Numbered from the stretch's first letter, positions 20,805-32,490 are shown. The stretch: DNA of 64,000 nucleotides from Gnetum montanum (GCA_015680685.1 MNCI01002119.1:402189-466188); one strand, 5' to 3'. Made by a program: numbers and translations. Notes: generated from the letters alone by a model not told the origin.

Positions 20805-23280
20805 TGTTATGTTCTTTAGCTTGAGTGCTTATTTTACCTAGGTTAATGTAGCTACAAAGTCCTTGTCATTGGCTATTGTGTTGGCTTTGAATTCCTCCGT
20901 GTAGCTTGAGAGACAGATCTCTTGGAAGGGGGACTTTGGCTTGGTTTTCCTGGCCTACTTGGGGGTAGGGGCCCAAGCGTTTAGTTGTTGTTTACTGGTT
21001 GTTGCCTTTTCTTTGGCCATGGGGGTTACAAGGTGCTCGTTTGTCCTCTTGCATTGCCATTTGGTGGGTCTACCCGGGCTGCTAGTGGGGTCAACCCTTG
21101 AAGAAGGAGGGATCGAGATGTTGCTTAGTATTGGGCTTCGGGTAGGTAAGGGGCCAACATGTTGTGGCATCCTTATAACAAATGGTGATTTAGGTGGAGT
21201 TGTTGTATGGTCAACTTGTTGTGGCACCTTGATAACAAAAGGTTGCTTAGCGGTTGTTGTTGCATCATGTCATTTTAACATCTTAGCAAACAGTTGCTGT
21301 GGAACTTTGACCACAAAGGATGTTGTGGGTGCTCGAGGTGACACTTTGATAACAAAGGAAGGCCTCTTACTTATGGGCGTGGAGGGGACCCTTGCCTTGC
21401 TGGGAGGCACACAGATCACAAAAGGTTGTTGCATAGGTTTAGACTTACCACCTATGCTAATGGAATTTATGACATAGGAGGCATCATCTGTGTTGGATTG
21501 ACTCACCATGTTAATCACCAGTTGACCACGTTCTATCATTCTCTGTAGGTCATCCTGCAAAGCATGATAGTTTTCTGTACTGTGACCAGCCAATTGGTGG
21601 TAATAACATTATTGGTCCATCTTGAAGTGTTGTGGAACTGGGGGCTCGTTTGATACTGCTAAATCAGGGTTCCTTAGTAGTTCGCAGTACCTATCATGTT
21701 TTTGGCTGGTAATTGCCGATACGTGTTTCTGTTGGATTTGCCCAGCTTTCAAGAGTCACTTTAGTAGTTTAGAGGGTTTCACCAATAGTGGTGTATACTT
21801 TGAGCGGTCCATACACTGAAAGTTGGGCCTTGGGGTATCCCCTGTCAATGTAGGTGAGCTAGTGCCAGAATTGGCAATTTTGTTAGTTGGGGCCTTGGGC
21901 TACTTAGCTGTTGGGCCCTAGTTGGTTGCTTTTGTGCTTGTGGCTGCTGTTATCACTGTTCTGTTTTGCTTACAAGCATGTTGATTTCTGTAGGCCACAT
22001 AGGTTGGATCATTGCTAGCTTGTGTTGCTTCCTGTATGCTTTTTTCTTGGGAAAAGGCTTGGCTAAGAGACTTTGGGGATAGATAATACAGTTTGGACTT
22101 GATGAAGTCATTTACTGCACCTTTGAAAATAGCTAGTAGGTGTGTCTCCACTAAGGGTTCATGCATTTCATTCAATGCAGCATTCCAACATTGGAGGAAT
22201 TTTGGCATGGGCTCTAGAGGTCCTTGTTTAACTTGCATTAGTTGGTTGAGGGTTGCTTCAAGATTTAGGTTGTATCTAAAGCATCTCACAAACTGGCTTA
22301 TGAGATCCTTCAAAGAGAAGATTGAGGCCTTGGGTAGTGCACGATACCAGTTCAAGGTCTTTCCAGTGAGTGACATGGGGAACACGCGCATGATGGTCAA
22401 GCTTGAAGGAGTAGGCATTCAGATTGAAATGTGACCAAGTGTGCATTGGGGTCCCCTTCTCCATTGTACTTGGTAAATTGAGGTAGTTGGGCCCCAGTTG
22501 GAAGAGTTAGGCGTGGTACTATAGGACTTATGAGATCATCTTGATAGAATTCCATCACCTTGATGTTGTTAGAGGAGGTAGCCTTAAGTTGGTTGATCTC
22601 CTCTATCAAACTTTGGATTAGCTAGAACACCTGATCCAAGCTTGGGGATGTGCCAACTAGTTGCATTGGCTAGGCTTGGGTTGGTTGCATAGCATAGGGT
22701 AGAATTTTTGGTTGTGGAGTTTTCCAATTTAATGTCATAGTGGATGGGTGTTGCCAATTTAATGTTGTAGCAGACGATTGCTAATGTAATGGCTGAGTGA
22801 TGGATGCGGTGATTAGAGTGGGCCACACATAGGTGGGTTGGACGGACACCGCAGGCACCGATGAGATAGGCAGGATGTAGGATGCCTGAGTTTTTTGGAG
22901 CTTGGAGGTGGCACCTACATGAGCATAGTGCTGGGAAAATGTATTAGTTGCTTGCGAGGAAGGCTAAATTAGCATGGTTACTATCTTGGAGGGGATGGAT
23001 GGACCAAATCGAGGAGGAGCTATACTAGGGAGTGGTTGTTGGAAGATAATGTGGAGGGGGCTCTTATGCTCGGAGTGGGTCTCAAACTCATCTTCCTCAT
23101 TTTGTGAGGCTTCCTCATAGGTTGTCCCTACATCATGCTTGTTTGCACAGATGAGTTGGGACAAGAACTAGTGGTAGGGCTCCATGAGTGGGATTATGTC
23201 AAACAAGGAGGGGTTGTACTCCTATCCATTCTGGTGGACTCATTCATAGTCCTATTTTACCTCTAAATCAAGGTAATCCA
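20805..23280 (-). pseudogene. Element B gag with FVIKVP-repeat linker
   Basis: Capsid-like core at 22609-21918: SPIVPRLTLPTGAQLP, FTKYNGEGDPNAHLVTF, MRVFPMSLTGKTLNWYRALPKASIFSLKDL, YNLNLEATLNQLMQVKQGPLEPM, KGAVNDFIKSKLYYLSPKSLSQAF. The N-terminal region (to ~23280) has an acidic stretch (ASQNEEDEFETHSEH) and a Pro/Gln-rich part; dyad-like TTTAATGTCATAGTGGATG words lie inside it at 22725-22790. The nucleocapsid GHSTENYHALQDDLQRMIE is eroded. The linker to protease (21590-20955) carries five PFVIKVP-type repeats. A few stops and shifts interrupt it. Confidence 0.8.
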
Positions 23281-23628
23281 TTGGTAATCTTGCTTGCATT
23301 TTGGCATAAACAAAATTGTATTATTCATGGCTTCATGCGGCATGCTTTGGCTGGATTGTGATGTCAAATGTGTTAAACACCAATGTGAAAGGTTGATCTG
23401 GATTCAGATTCACAAATTAGGTTGTGAGAGTTGCTATTTGTAGAAAATGGCTAACTCTGAAAATGGCAAAAAAATGACTAAGTCTATCAGTAGCAGGAAA
23501 ATGGCTCTAAGTATAGAAATATATAGAAAATGACTAGGTGTAACAATGTAGAAAAAAATGCTAAGTACGAAAATGCAGAAAAATGCTAAGTATGATAACT
23601 ACTAAAAATGGCTAACTCTGGCCTTCCT

Positions 23629-24609
23629 TCTAGTGACAAAAAATATCAGTGGTTGGAAACACTGAGAGGTCTTCAGGTGCACAGCCTAACCCAAAATTTG
23701 CACAAGGGTTGTGCTGGAGAAAATGGATTCAGGGTGCCCTGAATGGTCTGGTCAATCAGACAAGGTCTTAACTAGTGTATAATAACCCTTTTGCAAACAA
23801 TGATTTTAAATGGAATACCTGGTGGTAAAATAAAAGAAAGCATAATGTGCACAGCAGTAGAAACGTGCTAAAGTATGTAATAGGATAGTGGACACAATTG
23901 AATGTTTGACAATGCCAAAAAAATAAATGTTGTAATCAGACAGAAAGAGAGTTTGAATAGAAAGATGCACCACCCCAAAAAAGAGGTATAGGTATACAGA
24001 GTATACAATAGGCACAGTAGGAGCATAATCAGAACCTCGATGATGTCAAAATGTGAAATTTGGTGCTCACTGTGATAAATTGTGCCTGCTAGGTCAGTAG
24101 TTGCGGTGTACTACGAGATGTTCCTCTAGGCTGCAATGGGGCTACGGTGTACCATGCGGTGTAGTTGTGCCTCTTTATCGATGTAGTGTGCTTTGGGTCT
24201 TGTTTGCCCATGGAGCTAGGTGCCAAGATGCCAAAATGCCAATGTCTTGTTGGTGAAGAAATGGAAGCCTTCCCCCTTTTTTCTCCCCTTTCCTTTCAAA
24301 AGAGGACACAAAGGTATTTATAGGGCTAGGGTTAGCCCAAAATGTAGATCAAGTGCCATGTGGCAGTGCGGTGGGTGTTACACTATAGCACTACATTGCA
24401 CTGTAGCACTGGGTGTTACACTGTAGTGCTATGCTACGCACTGTAGCGCTACGCTACGCATTGTAGCACCGAGTATTGTACTATAGAACTATGCTACACG
24501 GTATAGCGCTACGCTACATAGTGTAGCAAGGTGTAGAAAGTGCCATCATTTTGACACTTAGAAAAATCTGCAGTCGAGATGTCGAGACCCAAAATTCTGT
24601 GGTGTTTCA
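23629..24609 (-). repeat. 5' LTR of element B
   Basis: It matches 17150-18169 along its length, ends at the target duplication TCGAC (24610), and has the TATA box at 24315-24323 (minus) with GCTACGCTA-type palindromes at 24370-24530. A segment containing GTACAGTGTACAGTAGGC, near 17520 of the partner, is missing. Confidence 0.85.
24315..24323 (-). promoter_or_regulatory. LTR TATA box, B 5' LTR
   Basis: CTATAAATA on the minus strand; this copy would drive transcription of B. Confidence 0.7.
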
Positions 24610-24614
24610 TCGAC

Positions 24615-24884
24615 TCCATAGAAAAGGATCATACCCACACACTTGGTTGTATCGAATGGTACCAAGATAGGTAGCGACAAAAGCATCATTCCAGTCTACA
24701 TCAATGGCCAATCAAAAAAGGGAACCTAGTTCTCAAAGTTGTAAACAAGTTCTCAGCAAACTGGGAAGGTTCATTCATAGTTACAAAAGCCTATGAAAAT
24801 GGAGCCTTCAAACTAGCAGACATGGATGGCAAAGAGTTTGCAAATCCCATGAACCACTTATACCTCAATCCATACTACGTTTGA
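24615..24884 (+). pseudogene. E1 integrase C-terminal part (resumed after B)
   Basis: It begins with the duplicated target TCGAC and continues the E1 integrase: EKDHTHTLGCIEWYQD, then FSANWEGSFIVTKAYENGAFKLADMDGKEFANPMNHLYLNPYYV-stop. This is the GPY/F-like C-terminal module that binds DNA in related integrases. It corresponds to 1300-1576 of copy A. Confidence 0.82.
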
Positions 24885-24894
24885 TGCAAAAGCG

Positions 24895-25275
24895 AGGTAA
24901 GCACAGATAGTCCGCTATGACTATAAACTGGCACAAATAGTCTGCTATGACTATAAACTGGCACAAATAGACCATTATGACTATAAACTAGCACAGATCA
25001 TCTGCTATGATGTAAAACTAGCAAAGAATGTCCACTACAACTATAAACTAGAACAACATGTTTGTGGGCCATGACGTTCAACTAGCACCCATAGTATAGT
25101 CCGATATGACCTTAAACTGGCCCATCCACCATCCACTATGATGATAAACTAGCCTAGCAGTTTGCTAGGACCTTAAACTTGCACAACATTCTTCTAGGAT
25201 CTTAAACTAGTACATCATGGTCTGCTGGGACCTTAAACCAATACATTGATGGTCTACCAAGACCTTAAACTAGGT
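24895..25275 (+). repeat. Dyad-unit array downstream of E1 integrase
   Basis: About ten units; for example ATAGTC-CGCTAT-GACTAT-AAACTGG at 24909 and CATC-TGCTAT-GATG near 24998. Later units have GGTC/GACC arms. Confidence 0.85.
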
Positions 25276-25499
25276 TCACAGTATAACGTCCTTAGCTCAC
25301 ATCCATGACCCTATAAATGAGCGAGCATGAATAGTGCCAACTTCCCAGATAGCACGGGGTGGGATGTTACAATTTCATAATGTAGTTCACGATGACAAGA
25401 AAACACCCTATGAAACATATGTAGTGCCACTGCCCCTGGCATCTTTTTCATCCTCCAAAGATGTCATCTAACATCTTGTTGACCTTCCGAAGCTACTAC

Positions 25500-25783
25500 C
25501 ACCATAGCCCATCATCTTCGCAGTAACTCCTGTTGTCAATGCCTACTATTGGAGTCCCAACACTATTGTGGCCCAACCACAGAGTTGCTACTCTCTAGCC
25601 CCCACCATCATCCAAGCCCAAAATATGTTTAGCTATTATGATTCTCACCTTATAGCTAAAATACATGATGTTTGCCTTAGGCGGGGACTCCTAAGCACTC
25701 GCATCACCGTAACTCCTAGCCTTCTCGGTTCCAACCCCTTCAGTCTTCTGCTACCAAAACTACTGCTGGTCTTTTTTCTTTAG
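25500..25783 (+). other. Frame-conserved 3' segment, E1
   Basis: Reads KLLPP-stop-PIIFAVTPVVNAYYWSPNTIVAQPQ then SYYDSHLIAKIHDVCL and TVTPSLLGSNP. It aligns with the segments in A, E3 and E4 with the same frame. No domain recognised. Confidence 0.4.
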
Positions 25784-26606
25784 ACTCGCATGCCTCAACA
25801 ACAATGCTCACTACTTTAGCAATGTTTAAAGCAAGTGAGATTCTGCCCTCACCTCATTTCATGGTTACATTTTTCTAGTTTGCTTTCTGTTGTGTTTGCA
25901 AGATGCAGGCTAAGATGGCATCGGTTAGAGATGCATTTCACTAAGAGGATAGGACACTACATCATTCCAAAGTGATTGTTCTGACTAGTTTGACTACTTG
26001 GGAGTGCACATCCTGCCCTTCCTCTTATCCCTCTTCACCTTGTTTCTTACACCCGTAGTTTTCCTTTTCACATCTCTTTTACAAGTTTTCCCAATGCATA
26101 TAAAGCCCTCCCACATGCTCGACCACAAACTCCATGACGCGCGTAATGTAGCTTGCCACATGGGAAGCATCTGTACATAGGTTAAAGCCCCACATGGATA
26201 TAACACAACTCATCTCAGGGAGGAAACACCTGTCCTACAACAATGAGGTTGTTTGCAAGTGAACGTGACTTAACAATAGAAGAAAAGTGCAAAAGTATAA
26301 AAGGGTAAAAGAGCTTTAAAAAAAGAAGCATGCCCAAAAAATGGCACACCAGCTATTTCACAACTACCATCTCTAAGAATTTTGACAAAGGGTCAAAAGG
26401 TAGCAAAAGAAATATGCCCATACGTGTCAACTCCCTCACAAGCACTCCAACGAGGGACTGCACTATGTTGCATCTTTTCCTTTCCTAAACCTATCCCCTC
26501 AAGTCCACCCTTTCCCCATTTCCCTACATGACTATCCTAATACTCCCAAGCACAGAAAAGTGACATCTAAGCAACCACTAGAGAGCAATGTTGACATCTT
26601 GTTCTT
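25784..26606 (+). other. 3' untranslated region of E1
   Basis: No gene seen. Homologous to 2712-3445 of copy A. Confidence 0.55.
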
Positions 26607-26690
26607 CATGGTGTTTTGTATTCTTTTTTGACATCTCTTAGGTAGATCCTCCAGATGTTGACAAAGAGGGGCCACTAAAACACCATAAAA
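26607..26690 (+). other. Polypurine tract and inverted repeat, E1
   Basis: GACAAAGAGGGGCCAC directly precedes the LTR start TAAAACACCAT at 26676; an inverted copy (ATGGTGTTTTGTATTC) lies at 26609-26624. Confidence 0.7.
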
Positions 26691-27164
26691 TTTTAGGACC
26701 CTAATGCTTCAGCAGAGCCTTGGAATTTGGGCAATGATTTTCATAAGTGTAGCATCATGTTGGAATGTCAGAACAGTGTAGGCACTAAGGATAGACTATA
26801 CAGTTTGGTAAGTTTTCTATCTCTAGGACTGATAGGCCTATTTGACTCTCCAACCTGCCTAGCTGGACAATCGGTCCAGCTGACAATCTATCCAAGGACC
26901 ATGGTAGGAGTTGTTGAAAGTGTTTAGGATGAGCTAAATAGTTCAGTAAGTTTTCTAATAGAGAAATCTGCTACCCTGCGTAGCGTAGCAAGCCTTGAAG
27001 AGACCAATTAAGAATCCAAGATGCAAGATGATATCAAGTCAGTCTTCCAAAGCATTTGTCCATGTTGCAACAGTCAAGCAATCTTGCTCCACCAACACAA
27101 GGTGTTATGCTATGCTACGCCATGCAGTGTAGCACAACTTAGTAGGCACAAGGTGCATAAAGGC
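26676..27164 (+). repeat. 3' LTR of E1 (partial)
   Basis: Homologous to 3516 onward of the shared LTR, including CTGCGTAGCGTAGCAAGC (26976-26993) and a degenerate palindrome at 27106-27137. Its first bases are TA instead of TG. Homology is lost where the minisatellite starts; the rest may lie beyond the insertion of D. Confidence 0.75.
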
Positions 27165-28272
27165 CCCCCTACCAAGTGACTTCAACAAGAGGACCCTTGG
27201 GGCTGATTGTAGGCAAAAGGGAGCCTCAAGACCAAGGGTTGGCCCAATGGATACTTGGGACCAACTATATGCAAAAAAAACCCTTAAGACCATCTATTGG
27301 TTGAACAGATCCTTAGGACCAAATTTATAAGGGTTCAAGATGGTATGACAGTGGCAAAATTAACCCTTGGAACCAACTATTGGCTAGAAAAATCCTTGAG
27401 ACCAAGGGTTGGCCCAATAGATCCTTAGGATCACCTATTCACTGAACAGACCCTTGACACTAAGGGTTGGCCTAACGAACCCTCAAAACCAAGTGTTGGC
27501 CAAACAGAGCCTCATGACCAAATGTTTCCCAAATGGACCCTTGGGACTACCTGTAGGAAAAATGGACCCTTAGGACCAAATGTTTCCCAAACAAACCCTT
27601 GGAACCAAGGCTTGACCCAATGAGCCCTTGGGACAAAGGGTTTTCCCAATAGACCCTTAGTACCAAGTGTTGGACAAATAGACCCTCATGACCAAATTTA
27701 TAAGGGTGTAGGATAGTATGGTGGAGCTTGGGTTGGTAAAATGGCCCTTGGGACCAAATATTGGCTAGATGAACCCTCAAGACCAAGGTTGGCCCAATGA
27801 TTCTCCAAACTAAGTGTTGGCCAAACAAATCCTTGGGGCCAAGTGTTGGTCAAATGGGCCCTCAGGATCAACTATTCATCAAATGGACCCTTGACACTAA
27901 GGGTCAGCCTGACGGACCCTTGACAGTAAGGGTTGGCCTAACAGACCCTTGGAACCAACTGTAGGCAAAATGGACCCTTGAGAGCAAATGTTGCCCAAAC
28001 GGACCCTTGGGACTAGCTATAGGCAAAATGGACCATCAAGACCAAATGTTATCCAAACAAACCCTTGAGACCAAGGTTTGACCCAACAAACCCTCCAGGT
28101 AAAGTGTTGGCCACATGGACCCTTGGGATCAAATGTCACCCAAATAGATCTTAGGGACCAATGGTTGACCCAATAGATCCTTTGTATAAAGTGTTGACCA
28201 CACAGACCCTTGGGACCAAGGGTTGGCCCAACAGATCCCTGGGACCAAATTTAAAAGGGTGCAGAATGGTAT
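27165..28272. repeat. GGACCCTTGGGACCAA minisatellite
   Basis: Roughly 35 imperfect tandem units of about 30 bp, core GACCCTTGGGACCAA followed by TGTTGGCCAAAC or CTGTAGGCAAAATG. A longer pattern is visible: CAAATTTATAAGGGT plus a GGTAT block recurs at ~27324, ~27694 and ~28248. Short minus-strand ORFs in it merely read the repeat. Element D enters at 28273. Confidence 0.85.
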
Positions 28273-29376
28273 TATAACAACCGAAAACATTGATGGCTCG
28301 AATCATAAAGGGGTTAATGAACGCACAACCTTAACCTTGCCTCTACATGAGGGCCTTGTTGGAAATGGAGGTAGAGCACCCTAAATAATATTTTCAATTG
28401 AAGAGATACTTTGTCGGTTCTAACCAGGGTGGGGGTTACAACTAGGGGGTGGCATGATTAGCAAAAATGCAAGTGCAAACAATGCAAAATAATGCTAAGT
28501 GTCAAAGCAATGCTTCATAGTGCTAAGTGTAGAGCATAGCCATGGAATGAAGGCAAGCATATCCAAGGGTTTTAACTGAAACAAAACTATCAACCCACAA
28601 AGACTACGACCTAAGTGTAGTATCACATGACAATGCATGAAAAAGTGTAAAAATATGTAAGAAAAATGCAATAAAATTCCAAAAATGGGAGAGGGAAATG
28701 GAACACTTCCCCAAATGGGAGTGTAGTTAACTCCAAAAGGGTCTCAAAAGGTACATAATGTACAACAGCCATAGTGGGAGTGTAGTCACAATCTCAATGG
28801 TGTCAAGCCATGAAGTCTAGCACTCACCATGATGAACCATGCCTATCAAGTTGGCCACTATGGTGTATCATGGGCTATGGTATCTTGCAAGGCTATAGTG
28901 GGCCTATAGTGCATCGTAGAATGCAACTCTGCTTCTCTACCAGTGCATATGGGTCTCGTTCACCCAAATATGCTCAATGCCAAATGCCAAATGCCAAGTG
29001 CTAAAAATGCTCACATCTAAGGAATGTCAACTACCTAGGAATGCCAATCATTAAAACATTGGGGATCCAAGGATATTTATAGGGCTAGGGTTAGCAAAAA
29101 ACACAGATCAGGTGCCATGTGGCAATGCAGTAGGTGGGACTATGAGAAAATTTTCTAAGTCCAGAGGTAACCAGAAAAAGTTCAAAAATTTTCTAACTCT
29201 AGCTACATGTTACATGTGGGATGTGTAACTCAGTTGTTAGAAAACAAATTTGCAAAACTGGTAGTTGGAGCTAACTACACTTAACACTTAGAAAAATTTA
29301 AGCAAAGTGCCACTATTTTGACACTTAGCCAAATTTTCAGTCAAGATGCTAAGACTCAAAATTTTGTGATGTTTCA
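28273..29376 (-). repeat. LTR of element D (3' LTR)
   Basis: Starts TATAACAACCGAAAACATTGATGGC (compare TGTAGCAACCAAAAATGTC of E4) and ends GTGATGTTTCA. TATA box on the minus strand at 29074-29082. It is followed by a polypurine tract complement CCCTCTTTG. The predicted target duplication GGTAT (28268-28272) cannot be paired inside the window. Confidence 0.78.
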
Positions 29377-29880
29377 ATGTCCCTCTTTGTTAATGTCTGG
29401 AGGAGTGACTCAAGAGATGTTGAAAAAGAATTGCAAAACACCATAGTAGACATGGCACCAGCATTACTTGTTGATGCTAGATTGGGTGTCATTCCAACAT
29501 GTTCAAGAGTGCTATGGATAAGGGTGTGTTGGGGCAAAGTGTGTAGGCAATGTGCTAGGGAGATGAAATGTAAGCAGAGGAAATAAAATGCAAATAGTGT
29601 ATCCTAATGTAAGATGTGAAGTCTTCATGGCTGACATTGACCATGGAATGAAGTAGCTTGCTCTTAAATCCTAACTCCCTATTAAGGTGCTATCAGAGAG
29701 TCAAAGTCGATCCAGGGCTAGGCTGATTGCAAAACTATAGCACTTGTAAATTACTTGACGATGTGCTCCTTCCCTTTCTTTCTTTCTTTCTTTTTTGCAT
29801 TTTTTTCTTTTTTCTTTGCATTTTTTCATTGCTACGAGGTGAACTTCTATTAGGTTCAACTTACTACTGAATGCTAGCTA
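29377..29880 (-). mobile_element. Stump of element D internal region
   Basis: Polypurine tract with its inverted repeat (29360-29450), then 3'-region sequence homologous to 18240-18590 of B, including a CTTT-rich run at 29770-29830. It stops at ATGCTAGCTA, where E3 is inserted. No gene. Confidence 0.7.
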
Positions 29881-30485
29881 TGTAGCGACTGTACCGCCTG
29901 AAATCGTCGGTCTCCGTCTGGAAGGAAAACAAAGACCGTGGGATCACAGGACGAGAACAGAAGACCCTGCCTTCGCCTGAGGGTGAGATGGAATGCACGA
30001 AGGCAGAGTACCTTGGGTGGTCCGGATGCAGATCAGACAAGGATTTCCCCGCGCGTACGCAAAGTGTTGTACGCCGAGTTATGCGTAAACAACGTAGCGA
30101 GCGTAAACAAAGCGTAAACGGCATAAAACAAATGTGAACAGAGCGTGAGCGTAAACAGACGTGAACAAAATGCGTGGGCCAAGTTGACGTAAAACTGTAA
30201 AATATAAACAATCTAATGCAGCAAATGTAAACAATGGTATTATAGAGTCAAAGTACAGTGCACCGGTCTAACGCAGTCGTGAGGGAACACAAGGCAGACA
30301 AAAAGCCCCAGCGTATGCAGGAATGACTCGGCTAGTTCGCAAGACAGGCGGAGCGTAGAGACTGTGTGTATAGCATACAGGGATCTCCAGCGTAAGAGGG
30401 TTTCAGCTCTTGTGTGCAGCGTAAATGTTCTCTGGTATGCTCCTGGATTTTTTCCAACTAACTTTGGTGAAGTGGGAAATCAGGG

Positions 30486-30493
30486 TTTATATA
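30486..30493 (-). promoter_or_regulatory. LTR TATA box, E2 3' LTR
   Basis: TATATAAA on the minus strand (CTGTATATAAACCC), downstream of the palindrome array; identical in the other LTR. Confidence 0.78.
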
Positions 30494-30574
30494 CAGGTTG
30501 TTATTCTAGACTCGGGTTAGGAGACATGTGGTGCGTTGACCGGGTGCACACACTTTATAAAAATACAATATATT

Positions 30575-30975
30575 ACATCTGTCGGGCGTATACGCTGGGC
30601 GTATACGCTGGGCGTATACGCTGGGTGGAGATGCTGTGTTGGGCGTATACTCTAGCGGATGCAGGGCGTATACACTGGTGAATGTAGGGCGTATACGCTG
30701 GTGAATGCTGGGCGTATACGCCGAAGGATGTCCACTTGCTTCAATCCTTGTTCTTTGGTGTTATCTTCATGCTATCATTGGAGATCTTGTCATTGAGCGT
30801 ATGCATCGGCAGTACCTGGGCGTATACGCTGTATTGTCGAGCGTATACGCCGTAGAGTGCCAGACGTATACGTTGGGCGTACACGTTGTAGGGTGTCAAG
30901 TGTATACGCTGGGCGTATACGCTATAGGTGTGAACTTGGGCGTATACGCTGGGCATATACGCTGGCGCAACATAC
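30575..30975 (-). repeat. GCGTATACGC palindrome array in E2 3' LTR U3
   Basis: At least eight exact copies of the 10-bp palindrome GCGTATACGC and a similar number with one or two changes, spaced irregularly (often GGGCGTATACGCTG). All lie upstream of the TATA box. Confidence 0.9.
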
Positions 30976-31099
30976 TTGGTGAAAATCAAGTATTTCAAGC
31001 CCCGAGATTGCCATGTATGACATTTCATGTAGTTGAGGTCGTCTGTGGGTCTCAGGGTCCTTCTTTGGTGTCAGATAAGTACTAAGCGCCAAATTTTGT

Positions 31100-31178
31100 G
31101 TTGTTTCATTAGCCCCTCTTTGTTGACGCTTGGAGGAATCGACCCAAGAAGCATTGACAAAGAAATGCAAAACACCAC
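31100..31178 (-). other. Polypurine tract and inverted repeat, E2
   Basis: Minus strand AACAAAGAGGGGCTAA directly before TGAAACAAC. An inverted partner (AAAGAAATGCAAAACACCAC) is at 31158-31177. Confidence 0.75.
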
Positions 31179-32135
31179 AAGCAACTTGATAAAGACGTTG
31201 CCCACTGCCACTCGACAAGACGTCATCGCACCTGTTCAATAGTACATGGGATCGGGAAAGTGACATTTGTAGCTGGTAGGAGGATAGAGATCGTGGGGAT
31301 TAGTGACTGCTCAAGGAATTGTGTGGTGGACAGGGAATGCTTAGGTATGTGGCATGTTGATCCTTGCCATTAGCCAATGTTTTAGCACACTCGGAGTTCA
31401 GACATGCAATGTGCATCCTTTGGCGGAACAGGACCCTCGGTTAGTTTTCAAGAGAACTTGTTGACAGGGCCAAAGCCACGGGAGGATGTGTTACATTCTT
31501 TGGGAGAACAGGGCCCATGTTTAGTGTTTAGGGGAACCTGTTGACAGGGAGCCAAAGCCATGCAACATGATGTTTCTTGACTATTTTGGATATGAGTACT
31601 TGTCTTTGAGACGACTGCCTTCCCGCCTGGGGCTTATATGGGAAGTGCCCGGGATCTCGTTTTTTTTTGACGTAAGACTTTGCTCTGCCTTTGTACTCAT
31701 GCGCAGATGCTGTGCTGCGTGTTGCAGCTGCTTTAAAGCGGTATAGTGTTGTAAATGTGCTGGGTGTGTCAAGGGGATGCCGGGATAAAGTGCGTTAGTG
31801 AATGGATAGGGAATTTTGTCGATGAATGGGGATGTACTAGTGAATGGTTTGATTTAGTCTTACCAGGTATGCTACGAACATTGTCTTATCTTACTACTCG
31901 TGATGAAGTGCATCTTTGTACGAAACTTCCGAATGTCATCCTATAAACGTAACGCTGAGGAGACAAGAAAACCATGAGCGAATAGACGAGCTTAGACTTA
32001 CATGGCGGTCGATGGCACAGCGGTGCTAAAGGATGGCAGGCGTTGTATGTATATGACAGTAGTATTGATAAGGACGATTGATGACGAGCGATGCAGTGAA
32101 GCTGATGGATGATCATGGCGGCGGATTGATATGCC
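31179..32135 (-). other. 3' untranslated region of E2
   Basis: No supported gene. It is not clearly alignable to the 3' regions of the other family, and the conserved TIVAQPQ-type frame was not found here. Confidence 0.45.
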
Positions 32136-32139
32136 AGAT

Positions 32140-32490
32140 GTGAACTTGCCAGTTTATGATCTTGGCAGACTATCATGGGTTAGTTTTATGTCATAACTCA
32201 TTAGACATTGCCTGTTTAGCGTCATGGCGGACATCACATTGCTAGTTTTTAGTCTTAGCAGATTGTGAAGAGGCTAGCTAGTTTATAGTCTTAGGGGACT
32301 CTAATGGTTGTGACGGTGGCAGTTTACTGTAATGTCGGACGAATGCTAGTTTATTGCCCTTGCGGACGTTGTGGTATTAGTTTTAAGTCATAATCCAGGA
32401 CTATTCTGTGGTATCAGTTTATCGTCATGATTCCAGGACGAGCTGTGGTATCAGTTTATAGTCGTAATTCCAGGACTTACACGTACCCGG
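32140..32490 (-). repeat. Dyad-unit array downstream of E2 integrase
   Basis: About ten units read on the plus strand as CAGTTTATCGTCATGATTCCAGGACG and similar; some have a 10-nt spacer (CGTC-ATGATTCCAG-GACG) unlike the 6-nt spacer of the other family. Confidence 0.75.

Larger units (their letters stand above)
17150..24609 (-). mobile_element. Element B: non-autonomous gag-protease retrotransposon inserted in E1 integrase
   Basis: Boundaries are exact: TCGAC (17145-17149) and TCGAC (24610-24614) flank the element, and the E1 integrase sequence resumes across it. LTRs: 17150-18169 and 23629-24609. Internally it holds gag, protease, dyad units, a 3' region and a polypurine tract, but no antisense gene, RT, RNase H or integrase. 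It must have been moved by proteins of a complete relative. Confidence 0.9.
3516..27164 (+). mobile_element. Element E1: Tat/Ogre-type Ty3/gypsy retrotransposon with antisense gene, interrupted by B
   Basis: Order on the plus strand: 5' LTR 3516-5267, gag, protease, antisense gene (minus), RT, RNase H, archaeal-type RNase H, integrase, dyad array, 3' region, polypurine tract, 3' LTR from 26676. Element B interrupts the integrase at 17150-24609. The 3' LTR is recognisable only to about 27164, where a minisatellite begins. Every coding part has stops. Confidence 0.85.
29890..31108 (-). repeat. 3' LTR of E2
   Basis: Minus strand from TGAAACAACAC (31108) to GGCGGTACA (29890). It holds a 159-bp segment (about 30296-30455) missing from the other LTR. 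The U3 palindrome array, TATA box, and a GCGTAAAC-rich R/U5 region follow in order. Confidence 0.92.

Noticed and set aside
27547-27828. 93-codon ORF in the minisatellite
   Set aside because: The peptide only mirrors the ~30-bp DNA repeat.
30575-30975. Possible CRISPR-like array (short repeat with spacers)
   Set aside because: Repeat is a 10-bp palindrome with irregular spacing inside a plant LTR; no cas genes and an eukaryotic context.
30364-31085. Open frames with repeated GVYA and YTLG peptides in the E2 LTR
   Set aside because: They translate the GCGTATACGC array on the strand opposite to the LTR transcript.
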